Origin: Pseudomonadota bacterium
GTDB taxonomy: Bacteria > Pseudomonadota > Gammaproteobacteria > Xanthomonadales > Rhodanobacteraceae
Direction: 5' to 3'
DNA: 38,533 nt
Assembly: GCA_023430685.1 (NCBI GenBank)
Contig: JAEYZH010000172.1
Coordinates: 1-38,533 of the forward strand
The translations under genes were made by a program, and so were the position numbers. This document shows, piece by piece, positions 12,082-20,312 of this stretch. Below the pieces are notes generated by a model, which saw nothing but the letters and a program-made list of their open reading frames with translations, searched no databases and was not told the origin of the DNA. Position 1 is the first letter of the stretch, and each line of letters begins with the position of its first letter.

Positions 12082-14988
12082 ATGACCTCCAGTACCCCGC
12101 CTGTCCCGCTGCGCTCGCTCGAGCAGCACGACGCGTTCGTCGAACGCCACATCGGCCCCAATGATGACGAAATCGCCCGGATGCTGCGGGTGGTCGGCCA
12201 CGAATCGCTCGACGCGATGACCGACGCGATCGTGCCCGCGGGCATCAAGTCGCCCGCGCCGCTCGCGCTTCCGGCCGCGATCGGCGAAGTCGAGGCGCTC
12301 GCGAAACTGCGCGCGATCGCCGGACGCAACCAGGTGTTCCGCAGCTTCATCGGTCAGGGCTACTACGGCACCCATACGCCGCACGTGATCCTGCGCAACA
12401 TCCTCGAGAACCCCGCCTGGTACACGGCCTACACGCCGTACCAGGCCGAGATCTCGCAGGGGCGCATGGAAGCGTTGATCAATTTCCAGACGATGTGCGC
12501 CGACCTCACCGGCATGGACATCGCCAACGCCTCGTTGCTCGACGAGGCGACCGCGGCCGCCGAGGCGATGACGCTCGCGCGGCGCTCGGCGAAATCGAAG
12601 TCCGCGAAGTTCCTCGTCGCGGGCGACACGCATCCGCAAACGCTCGAACTGCTGCGCACGCGCGCCGAACCGCTCGACCTCGAAGTGGACGTGGTGCGCT
12701 CCACCGACGCGTTCCACGAGAAGCTCGAAGCCGGCGACTACTTCGGCGTGCTCGTGCAGTACCCGGCGTCGAGCGGCTGGATCGAGGACTGGGAGCGCGA
12801 CGCGGGGGTGGTGCATGCGCACGATGCGCTGTTCGTCGTCGCGACCGACCTGCTTGCGCTGACGCTGCTGAAATCCCCCGGCGAGATGGGCGCCGACATC
12901 GTGGTCGGCAACACCCAGCGTTTCGGCGTGCCGTTCGGCTTCGGTGGGCCGCACGCGGCGTTCATGGCCTGCCGCGACGCGTACAAGCGCAGCATGCCGG
13001 GCCGGCTGATCGGCGTGTCGGTCGATGCCGAAGGCAAGCCGGCCTACCGGCTCACGCTGCAGACGCGCGAGCAGCACATCCGGCGCGAGAAGGCGACCTC
13101 CAACATCTGCACCGCGCAGGTGCTGCTCGCGGTGATGGCGTCGATGTACGCGGTGTACCACGGACCCGATGGCCTCAGGCGGATCGGTGCGCGCGTCGCG
13201 CGCTACACTGCGATCCTCGCGGCCGGCCTGCGCGAGCTCGGCCACGCGATCGTGCACGCGAGCGCGTTCGACACGCTCTGCATCGATCCGGGTGACCAGG
13301 GCGCGGCGATCATCGCGCGCGCGCAGGCGATGCGCGCGAACCTGCGCGTTCGCGGCAACGGCTCGATCTGCGTGTCGCTGGACGAAACCACCACGCGCGC
13401 GGACCTCGAACTGCTGTGGAAGATCTTCGCGGGCGACGACGCCGCGCTGCCGTCGATCGACGCGCTCGATGCGAGCGCACCTTCGCTGATTCCGGCCGCG
13501 CTGGAGCGGCGCTCGGCCTACCTGACGCATCCGGTGTTCAACACCCATCACAGCGAACACGAGATGCTGCGCTACATGCGCTCGCTCGCGGACAAGGACC
13601 TCGCGATGGATCGCACGATGATCCCGCTCGGCAGCTGCACGATGAAGCTCAACGCGACCGCAGAGATGATCCCGATCACCTGGCCCGAGTTCGCGAACGT
13701 GCATCCGATGGCACCGGCGTCGCAGACCGAAGGCTATCGCGAGCTCATCGACGAGCTCGAGGCGATGCTGGTGGAATGCACCGGCTACGATGCGGTGAGC
13801 CTGCAGCCCAATTCCGGCGCGCAGGGCGAATATGCGGGCCTGCTCGCGATCCGCGCCTGGCACGCCTCGCGCGGCGAAGCGCACCGCGACATCTGCCTGA
13901 TCCCCGAATCCGCGCACGGCACCAATCCGGCCAGCGCGCAGATGTGCGGGATGAAGGTCGTGGTCACGCGCTGCGACGCGAACGGCAACGTCGATGTTGA
14001 GGACATCCGCCGCGCCGCCGCGAAGCACTCGGCGAACCTCGCCGCGATCATGATGACCTACCCGTCCACCCACGGCGTGTTCGAGGAGGACGTGGTCGAG
14101 ATCTGCGAGATCGTGCATGCGCACGGCGGGCAGGTCTACACCGATGGTGCGAACATGAACGCGCTGGTCGGCGTCGCGCGGCCCGGCAAGTGGTGATCGG
14201 ACGTCTCCCACCTAAACCTGCACAAGACGTTCTGCATCCCGCACGGCGGCGGCGGTCCGGGTGTCGGGCCGTGCGCGGTCAAGGCGCACCTTGCGCCGTT
14301 CCTGCCACGCGGGCATCGCGCCTCCGACGGCAGCGTCGGCCAGGTCTCGGCGGCGCCATTCGGCAGCGCGAGCATCCTGCCGATCAGCTGGATGTACATC
14401 ACGCTGATGGGCGCGGCGGGCCTGCGCCGCGCCACGCAGGTCGCGCTGCTCAACGCGAACTACGTCGCGAAGAAGCTCGCGCCGCACTATGAAACGCTGT
14501 ACACCGGTCGCAACGGCCTGGTCGCGCACGAGTGCATCCTCGACCTGCGCCCGCTCAAGGACGCGACCGGCATCAGCGCGGAAGACGTGGCCAAGCGGCT
14601 CATCGATTTCGGGTTCCACGCGCCGACGCTGAGCTTCCCGGTGCCGGGCACGCTGATGGTCGAGCCGACCGAGAGCGAATCGCTGCACGAGCTCGACCGC
14701 TTCTGCGACGCGATGATCGAGATCCGCGAGGAGATCCGCGCGATCGAGGACGGCCGGCTCGACCGCGAGGACAATCCGCTCAAGCATGCACCGCATACCG
14801 CGACGCAGGTCGCCGCCTCGGAGTGGACGCACGCGTACCCGCGCGAGCTCGCCGCGTTCCCGCTGCCGACGCTGAAGCTGCAGAAGTACTGGCCACCGGT
14901 CGCGCGCGTCGACAACGTGCACGGCGACAAGAACGTGTTCTGCGCCTGCGTGCCGGTGGACGCCTGGCGCGAGGCGACCGAAGCCTGA
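12082..14988 (+). pseudogene. gcvP: Glycine dehydrogenase (decarboxylating) P-protein, interrupted by one in-frame TGA
   Basis: The PLP-dependent P-protein of the glycine cleavage system decarboxylates glycine and passes the aminomethyl group to the H-protein. The reading frame is 969 codons, full family length. It begins MTSSTPPVPLRSLEQHDAFV followed by ERHIGPND; another ATG 12 bases earlier is possible. The frame is intact to the end except that codon 705 (14194-14196) is TGA. Around it the sequence reads ARPGKW-stop-SDVSHLNLHKTF. The family has Gly here, so one base change (GGA to TGA) explains it. The PLP-binding Lys (HKTF, codon 715) lies just after the stop, so a truncated product would be inactive. 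Both sides keep perfect family motifs, e.g. CIPHGGGGPGVGP. This is either a recent nonsense mutation or a sequence error. Confidence 0.9.
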
Positions 14989-14993
14989 CCGGG

Positions 14994-15009
14994 GCGGGCG
15001 GATGCCCGC
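14994..15009 (+). terminator. Hairpin just after gcvP
   Basis: GCGGGC (14994-14999) pairs with GCCCGC (15004-15009) around loop GGAT, five bases after the gcvP stop. No T run follows; it may be a weak or Rho-assisted terminator. Confidence 0.35.
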
Positions 15010-15107
15010 GGGGCCCGGCCTCGCTTCCCCGCAAGCGCGGCCCGGGCACCGCGAGCATCTGCTCCTCCTGCAAGCGGCGGAAGGGAAAAACCGATGACTC
15101 GAGCCTG

Positions 15108-15145
15108 CTTCCCCCGCTCGCGGGGGAAGATGCCGCGAAGCGGCA
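15108..15145. repeat. REP-like double hairpin
   Basis: Two adjacent perfect stem-loops. CTTCCCCCG (15108-15116) pairs with CGGGGGAAG (15121-15129) around CTCG, then TGCCGC (15131-15136) pairs with GCGGCA (15140-15145) around GAA. A G-rich tail follows. This layout resembles intergenic REP/BIME units dispersed in Xanthomonadales genomes. It fills the 275-base gap between gcvP and the DUF2238 gene. Confidence 0.55.
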
Positions 15146-15263
15146 GAAGGGGGCGGCTCCGAAACTTGCTGTTGATCCGTATCCCTGCGCGTGTCTCGCA
15201 CCAGGATCCAAGGGGCGCAGATCCGCGGTTGCGGAGCCCATTCCGCGCACGCTGGAGGAATCC

Positions 15264-15971
15264 ATGGTCGTTCGCTCGCACCGACGCTACCTGCAGGTCC
15301 TCACGCTCGCATTCGCCGCCTGGTGGACGTGGCTCGCGTTCGATGTGCACGACCGCGCGGACTGGCTGCTCGAGAACGTACTCGTGTTCGCGTTCGCGGC
15401 CGGCCTCTGGCTCGCGCGCAAGCGCTTCGTGTTCTCGCACGCGTCCTCCACGCTGATCGCCCTGTTCCTCGCGCTGCACGCGCTCGGTGCGCACTACACC
15501 TATTCGCTGGTGCCCTATGACGCCGCCTGGCAGGCGCTGACCGGGCACACGTTCAATTCGGTGTTCGGCTGGCAGCGCAATCACTTCGACCGGCTCGTGC
15601 ATTTCAGCTACGGACTGCTGCTCGCGTATCCATTGCGCGAGCTGTTCCTGCGGGTGGCGCAGGCGCGCGGTTTCTGGAGCTACTTCCTGCCGCTGGACGT
15701 GACGCTCTCGACGTCGGCCGCCTATGAACTCATCGAATGGGGCGCAGCCTCGCTGTTCGGCGGCGAACTCGGCGCCGCCTACCTCGGCACGCAGGGCGAC
15801 GCCTGGGACGCGCACAAGGACATGGCGCTGGCTGCAGCAGGCGCGCTCGTCGCGATGGTCGCGAGCGCCACGGTCAATGCGCGGGCGCGGCGGGATTTCG
15901 CACGCGAGTGGGCACAGTCTTCGCCGGCCGTCGCGACCCGCTCGCAGGGTGGACCGGGCTCCGACCGCTGA
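15264..15971 (+). CDS. DUF2238 (YjdF-like) integral membrane protein
   Basis: A 235-residue protein with about six membrane helices: about 9-26 (LQVLTLAFAAWWTWLAF), 32-50, 58-80, then a polar loop, 117-135, 143-165 and a last helix near 190-210. The motif GWQRNHFDRLVHFSYGLLLA and the acidic segment AAYELIEWGA are characteristic of DUF2238. LGTQGDAWDAHKDMALA, with its QGDxWDxxKDM pattern, is the most conserved family block. The ATG is preceded at four bases by GGAGGA (15254-15259); open frame upstream crosses the REP hairpins and is not coding. The function of the family is unknown. The soluble C-terminal tail (about 210-235) is hydrophilic. Confidence 0.88.
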   Translation: MVVRSHRRYLQVLTLAFAAWWTWLAFDVHDRADWLLENVLVFAFAAGLWLARKRFVFSHASSTLIALFLALHALGAHYTYSLVPYDAAWQALTGHTFNSVFGWQRNHFDRLVHFSYGLLLAYPLRELFLRVAQARGFWSYFLPLDVTLSTSAAYELIEWGAASLFGGELGAAYLGTQGDAWDAHKDMALAAAGALVAMVASATVNARARRDFAREWAQSSPAVATRSQGGPGSDR

Positions 15972-15990
15972 ACCCGCGCTGGCTCCCGTC

Positions 15991-16007
15991 CAGCCTGAAT
16001 CAGGCTG
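15991..16007. promoter_or_regulatory. 17-base palindrome after the DUF2238 gene
   Basis: CAGCCTGA (15991-15998), one central A, and TCAGGCTG (16000-16007) form perfect eight-base arms. It could be an operator-like dyad or the stem of a terminator without a T tract. It lies 20 bases after the DUF2238 stop and about 140 bases before the next start. Confidence 0.35.
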
Positions 16008-16143
16008 CGTGCCGGCCATCACACATTGCGCGAACACCATTGGGCACATTGGCCCCGCGCGCATCGCCGGGATGGAGGGTGCGCGCGCCCCGGCAGCCGC
16101 CGCAAGCGGCAGGGACCGGAGACCGGACCGAGGAGCGTCACCG

Positions 16144-16398
16144 ATGACTGCCAGATTCGACCCGCGTGAACTCACCGATGCACTGCGCCGCTCGCGAGAG
16201 CCGGCCGGCGAAGCCGTGGTACCTCCAGGTTCCGCATCTTTACCCGCTACGGGAACCGAGGAATGGCAGCAGCGCGAAGCGTTCAAGGTGAAGCTCATCT
16301 CGGCGCGCGTGAAGCTCAAGCTGATGCGCGATCGCACCGACGCGCTGAAAGAGGCGCTGGAACGCTTCCGCTCGCAGCGCGACGCGATGCGCGCCTGA
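16144..16398 (+). CDS. Small helical protein, paralogue B
   Basis: An 84-residue hypothetical protein with GAGGAG about eight bases before its ATG. Residues 1-40 are variable and Pro/Ser/Ala-rich. Residues 41-84 are a charged helical region (EWQQREAFKVKLISARVKLK, then LMRDRTDALKEALERF and RSQRDAMRA). This C-terminal part matches that of the 82-residue protein at 9972-10220, with about 15 identities in the last 22 positions and the same end AMRA. No signal peptide, membrane helix or metal motif is seen. The gene stands alone between the DUF2238 and FG-GAP genes. A helical adaptor or binding role is conceivable but not shown. The 200 bases after it (16399-16601) hold no gene that I can see. Confidence 0.7.
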   Translation: MTARFDPRELTDALRRSREPAGEAVVPPGSASLPATGTEEWQQREAFKVKLISARVKLKLMRDRTDALKEALERFRSQRDAMRA

Positions 16399-16601
16399 CG
16401 ATCGCAACCCGGCCAACCGCCTCCGCGTCGCGCTTCGGGCCATTGGCGCGACGGGCCCAGCCCACCACCCATGACGCCGCAGCGCTGGCTCGCCCACCCT
16501 GCGAACGTCGCCCTCCGATCGCCATCTTCCCTGGCTGCGCTGGCCGGTAGCCCGCGCGGCGTCTAGAGTCGCCGCGTCGTCGAAAAATGCGAGGAATGCA
16601 T

Positions 16602-17771
16602 ATGTGGCAGGAGCAGAAGGTCAAGGCACTGGATGGCCATGCCGAAGCGTGGTTCGGCTCGGCAGTCGCGATCGACGGCGACTACGCGATGGTCGGCGCC
16701 CACAATTCGACCGTCGACGGAAAGCCCAGCCAGGGCGCGGTGTACGTCTTCAAGCGGGTCGGCAACCAGTGGCAGCAGATCCGCAAACTGGTCGCCGCCG
16801 ACGGCGTCGCGGGTGACCATTTCGGCCAGACCCTCGCGATGCACGGCGACATGGCCATCATCAACGCGCCGCTCGCGACGATCGCCGGCAACATGTGGCA
16901 GGGCGCGGCCTACGTATTCCGCCGCAACGGCGACAACTGGACGCAGGCGCAGAAGCTCGTCGATGACCAGGGCGAGGCGTTTCGCACGTTCGGTACCTGT
17001 GTCTCACTCGACAATGGCCACGCGCTGATCGGAAGCGGTGGCAGTTCCCACGGTGGCCAGCGCATCGACCGCGCGCTGCACGTGTTCCGCCGCCAGCAGG
17101 CTTCCAAGCTGCCGTGGTCGCAGTCGCAGACGATCGCGACGCCGCTCGCGGACGACCCGACCAGCGGATTCGCCGCCTCCGTCACGGTCGCGGGCAAGTA
17201 CGCGCTGATCGGCGCCCCGACCGCGTCCTCGGGCGGCAATCCCGGTCGCGGCGTCGTCTACGCGGCCGAGGAGCAGGGCGGGACCTGGGTCCTCATCGAC
17301 AAGATCGGAGCGAGCGACGGCGAAGCGCGCGCCAACTTCGGCGTATCCGTCTGCATCGACGGAGATGTCGCGGTGATCGGGGCACCCGGCGCGACCATCA
17401 ACGGCAATATCTCGCAGGGCGCCGCCTACGTGATGCAGCGCTCATCCTCGGGCTGGAAGGAGTCGCGAAAGCTGACCGCGAGCGATGGCGACCGCATCAA
17501 TCTGTTCGGGGCCTCCGTGAGCATCGACAAAAGCACGATCCTCGTGGGGGCCTATGCCGCCCAGAACTACCGCGGGGCGGCCTACGTGTTCGATCGCACC
17601 CCCGGCGACTGGGTCCAGTCGGGCAAGCTGCAGGCCAGCGATGGCGTCGCCGGCAATGTCTATGGCTATTACTCGGTCATCCAGGCCAAGACCGCGCTCG
17701 TCGGCGCCTACACCGCCACCGTGGACGGCGCGGCCAAGGGCGGCGCAGCCTACTTCCACACGCGCACCTGA
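16602..17771 (+). CDS. Seven-repeat FG-GAP beta-propeller protein without signal peptide
   Basis: A 389-residue protein made almost entirely of FG-GAP/integrin-alpha-like repeats. I count seven repeats by their inner strands: IDGDYAMVGA, MHGDMAIINAP, LDNGHALIGSG, VAGKYALIGAP, IDGDVAVIGAP, IDKSTILVGAY and IQAKTALVGAY. Each is followed by G(A/V)xYVF-type strands, an aromatic W and a L-x-A-x-DG turn. This is what a single seven-bladed propeller would show. The start MWQEQKVKALDG follows GAGGA at about five bases; two further in-frame ATGs up to 15 bases upstream add no signal peptide. Family relatives are usually secreted or surface proteins, so absence of a leader or lipobox is odd. The next gene, purA, is convergent 45 bases away. 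Confidence 0.82.
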   Translation: MWQEQKVKALDGHAEAWFGSAVAIDGDYAMVGAHNSTVDGKPSQGAVYVFKRVGNQWQQIRKLVAADGVAGDHFGQTLAMHGDMAIINAPLATIAGNMWQGAAYVFRRNGDNWTQAQKLVDDQGEAFRTFGTCVSLDNGHALIGSGGSSHGGQRIDRALHVFRRQQASKLPWSQSQTIATPLADDPTSGFAASVTVAGKYALIGAPTASSGGNPGRGVVYAAEEQGGTWVLIDKIGASDGEARANFGVSVCIDGDVAVIGAPGATINGNISQGAAYVMQRSSSGWKESRKLTASDGDRINLFGASVSIDKSTILVGAYAAQNYRGAAYVFDRTPGDWVQSGKLQASDGVAGNVYGYYSVIQAKTALVGAYTATVDGAAKGGAAYFHTRT

Positions 17772-17816
17772 CACGGGTGCGCGGAACTCACCGCGAGGGA
17801 CACGAAGAAGACCGCT

Positions 17817-19109
17817 TCAGGCGAACGGATCGCGCAGCACGATGTTCGCATCGCGGTCGGGACCGGTCGAGACGATCGCGATCGGGCAGCCGGCCAGTTC
17901 TTCCAGTGCACGCAGGTAGGCGCGCGCGGCCGGCGGCAGGCGGTCCCACTCGGTGATGCCGTGCGTGCTGTCCTGCCAGCCCGGGAACTCGAGATAGACC
18001 GGCGTGCACTCGTCCCATCCGGCCGCATCGAGCGGCGCGTACTCGGTGCGCTTGCCGCGGTACTCGTAGGCGATGCAGATCTTGAGCTTGTCCATCCCGT
18101 CGAGGATGTCGAGCTTGGTGATGCACAGGCCTGAAATGCCGTTGATCGCAACCGCGCGCTTCAACGCGACGATATCCATCCAGCCGCAACGTCGCGGGCG
18201 GCCGGTCGAAGCGCCGTATTCCTGCCCGCGGTCGCGGATGCCCTGCCCGACCTCGTCATCGAGTTCGGTCGGGAAGGGTCCGCCACCGACGCGCGTCGCA
18301 TACGCCTTCGCGATGCCGAGCACGTAGTCGATGTAGTCGGCGCCGACGCCGGTACCCGCGAGCGCGCCGCCGATCGTCGTGTTGGACGAGGTCACGTACG
18401 GGTAGGTGCCATGGTCGATGTCGAGCAGCGCGCCCTGCGCGCCTTCGAACAGCACGCGTTCGCCCTGCTTGCGCAGGTCGTGCAGGATGCCCGCGACGTC
18501 GGACTTCATCGGCTGCACGTACTCGCCGAACGCGAGTGCCTCGTCGAGCGTCTGCTGGAAGTCGACCGCTTCGGTGCCGAGGTACTTCGTCAGCACGAAG
18601 TTGTGGTAATCGAGCGCGGTGCGCAGCAGTTCGGCGAGCTGCTGCGGATAGTGCAGGTCCGCGACGCGGATGCCACGACGCGCGACCTTGTCCTCGTAGG
18701 CCGGCCCGATGCCGCGCCCGGTGGTGCCGATCGCCTTGCCGCCGGCGGCCTTCTCGCGCGCCTGGTCGAGTGCGATGTGGTACGGCATGATCAGCGGCGT
18801 CGCGGGGCTGATCTTCAGCCGCGAACGCACCTCGACGCCGTTGCCCTCGAGCTCGGCGATCTCCTTCTGCAGCGCCGCCGGAGACAGCACCACGCCGTTG
18901 CCGATCAGACACAACGCGCCTTCGCGCAGGATCCCCGACGGGATCAGGTGCAGCACGGTCTTCTTGCCGTTGATGACGAGCGTGTGGCCCGCATTGTGGC
19001 CGCCCTGGAAGCGCACCACCGCGCCGATGTCCTGCGTCAGCAGGTCGACGATCTTGCCCTTGCCTTCGTCGCCCCACTGCGCGCCGAGGATGACTACCGA
19101 CTTGCCCAT
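17817..19109 (-). CDS. purA: Adenylosuccinate synthetase
   Basis: This enzyme joins IMP and aspartate, using GTP, to make adenylosuccinate, the first committed step to AMP. The 430-residue protein matches the family length. The N-terminal GTP-binding loop is GAQWGDEGKGK (residues 9-19). Other hallmarks are GGHNAGHT (36-43), the IMP-binding GTTGRGIGPAYEDK (about 127-140), the central TSSNTT, and CGWMD. The PurA signature near the C-terminus is partly seen in PPAARAYLRALEEL. It is the last gene of the hfl cluster and is separated from DUF2065 by 156 bases containing a GC-rich hairpin (19132-19146), so it may also have its own promoter. Confidence 0.96.
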   Translation of the reverse strand: MGKSVVILGAQWGDEGKGKIVDLLTQDIGAVVRFQGGHNAGHTLVINGKKTVLHLIPSGILREGALCLIGNGVVLSPAALQKEIAELEGNGVEVRSRLKISPATPLIMPYHIALDQAREKAAGGKAIGTTGRGIGPAYEDKVARRGIRVADLHYPQQLAELLRTALDYHNFVLTKYLGTEAVDFQQTLDEALAFGEYVQPMKSDVAGILHDLRKQGERVLFEGAQGALLDIDHGTYPYVTSSNTTIGGALAGTGVGADYIDYVLGIAKAYATRVGGGPFPTELDDEVGQGIRDRGQEYGASTGRPRRCGWMDIVALKRAVAINGISGLCITKLDILDGMDKLKICIAYEYRGKRTEYAPLDAAGWDECTPVYLEFPGWQDSTHGITEWDRLPPAARAYLRALEELAGCPIAIVSTGPDRDANIVLRDPFA

Positions 19110-19265
19110 GTGTTGTTCTCACTCGTTGCAACGCCCCGCGGGGGCGACGTCTTCACCCGGCGCGATTCCGGGCGCCGATCCTGCTTCCGGCATGCATCGT
19201 GCGCCGGCCTCCGCCGGTGCGCAATGCAGCGGCGCCATCAAAATGAGCGGGGCCTGTGCGCGCGC

Positions 19266-19448
19266 TCAACGCAACCACCGCAGCAGCAACAGGCCGATGA
19301 CGATCATGCCGGCGCCGAACAGGCGCAGCGTCCGCGTATCGACCTGTTGCAGCTGTTCCGCCATCCGCTTCCAGGCTCCCGGAGCGACGAACAGGAACAG
19401 TCCCTCCAGCACCAGCACGAGGCACAGGGCGGCCGCCAGCCCGCCCAT
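19266..19448 (-). CDS. DUF2065 (YjeT-like) small membrane protein
   Basis: A 60-residue inner-membrane protein with two hydrophobic helices: residues 4-22 (LAAALCLVLVLEGLFLFVAP) and 41-58 (LFGAGMIVIGLLLLRWL). The linker carries the family motif PGAWKRMAEQL. Its ATG begins three bases after the hflC TGA, so it is co-translated with hflC. This small gene lies between hflC and purA in many gammaproteobacteria; its function is unknown. Confidence 0.9.
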   Translation of the reverse strand: MGGLAAALCLVLVLEGLFLFVAPGAWKRMAEQLQQVDTRTLRLFGAGMIVIGLLLLRWLR

Positions 19449-19451
19449 CGA

Positions 19452-20312
19452 TCACTGGCTCGAGCGCAGGTAGTGCAGGAACTCCGATTGCGGGTCCAGC
19501 ACCAGCAGTCCATTCTGGGTCGCGAAGGTCTCGCGGTAGGCCTCGAGGCTGCGGTAGAACGAATAGAAGTCGGTGTTGCGGCCGTATGAATCGGCGTACG
19601 TCTTCGATGCGGTCGCATCGCCCTCGCCGCGCGTCTTCTCCGCGTCCCGATACGCCTCGGCGATGATCACCTGCACCTGGCGGTCGGCGTCCGCGCGGAT
19701 CGTCTTCGCGGTCTCCGAACCTTCGGCGCGCAGCTGGTTCGCGACCTTCTTGCGCTCCGAGCGCATGCGCTCGTAGACAGAGCCGATCACGGTGCCGTCC
19801 TCGGGCAGGTCGATGCGCTTGATGCGCAGGTCGATGATCTCGATGCCGAGGCCCTCCATCGCGCGGTTGGCGCCGCTGATCAGGTTCTGCGTGACGTCGG
19901 CGCGGCCGCCCGACACGAGTTCCTGCAGCGTGCGCGAGTTGACCGCGGTACGCAGGCCTTCCTTGACGTTCGGCATCACGCGTTGCTGCGCGCGGTCTTC
20001 GTTGCCGCCGACCGCGACCCAGAACTTCGCGGCATCGGCGATGCGCCACTTCACGAAGAAGTCGATGTTGACGTCCTTCTTCTCCGAGGTGAGATAGCGC
20101 TCGGGCGCCGAATCCAGCGACAGCACGCGCTTGTCGAAGCGCTGCACCTGCTGCATCAGCGGGATGCGGAAATGCAGGCCCGGCCCGAAATCGGTGCGCA
20201 CGATGCGGCCGAACTGCAGCAGGATCGCGGTCTGGCCCTCGTTGACGACGAAGGTCGAGTTCAGCGCGACGATCAGGGCGACCGCGAATGCAATGATGGT
20301 TCCGGTGCGCAT
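19452..20312 (-). CDS. hflC: FtsH protease modulator HflC
   Basis: A membrane-anchored SPFH/prohibitin-family protein that forms with HflK a periplasmic cage around the FtsH protease. The 286-residue protein has one N-terminal signal anchor (residues 4-22, GTIIAFAVALIVALNSTFVV). The SPFH domain follows (about 23-200; FGRIVRTDFGPGLHFRIPLM), then a helical region rich in Ala and Glu (about 200-240, RADADRQVQVIIAEAYRDAE). The C-terminal part YSFYRSLEAYRETF is typical of HflC. The ATG overlaps the TAA stop of hflK by one base (TAATG), which couples the pair. Confidence 0.95.
   Translation of the reverse strand: MRTGTIIAFAVALIVALNSTFVVNEGQTAILLQFGRIVRTDFGPGLHFRIPLMQQVQRFDKRVLSLDSAPERYLTSEKKDVNIDFFVKWRIADAAKFWVAVGGNEDRAQQRVMPNVKEGLRTAVNSRTLQELVSGGRADVTQNLISGANRAMEGLGIEIIDLRIKRIDLPEDGTVIGSVYERMRSERKKVANQLRAEGSETAKTIRADADRQVQVIIAEAYRDAEKTRGEGDATASKTYADSYGRNTDFYSFYRSLEAYRETFATQNGLLVLDPQSEFLHYLRSSQ

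Noticed and set aside
14194..14196. The gcvP TGA as a selenocysteine codon or programmed recoding
   Set aside because: The family residue here is Gly, not Cys, and I see no obvious stem-loop of the bacterial SECIS type right after it.
11554..14211. Minus-strand open frame of nearly 900 codons opposite gcvP
   Set aside because: It covers the riboswitch and gcvP in antisense and has the composition of a shadow frame.
12082..14988. gcvP split into natural gcvPA and gcvPB subunits
   Set aside because: The known two-subunit forms divide near the middle of the protein (around residue 450), not after residue 704, and no ribosome site or start lies right after the TGA.
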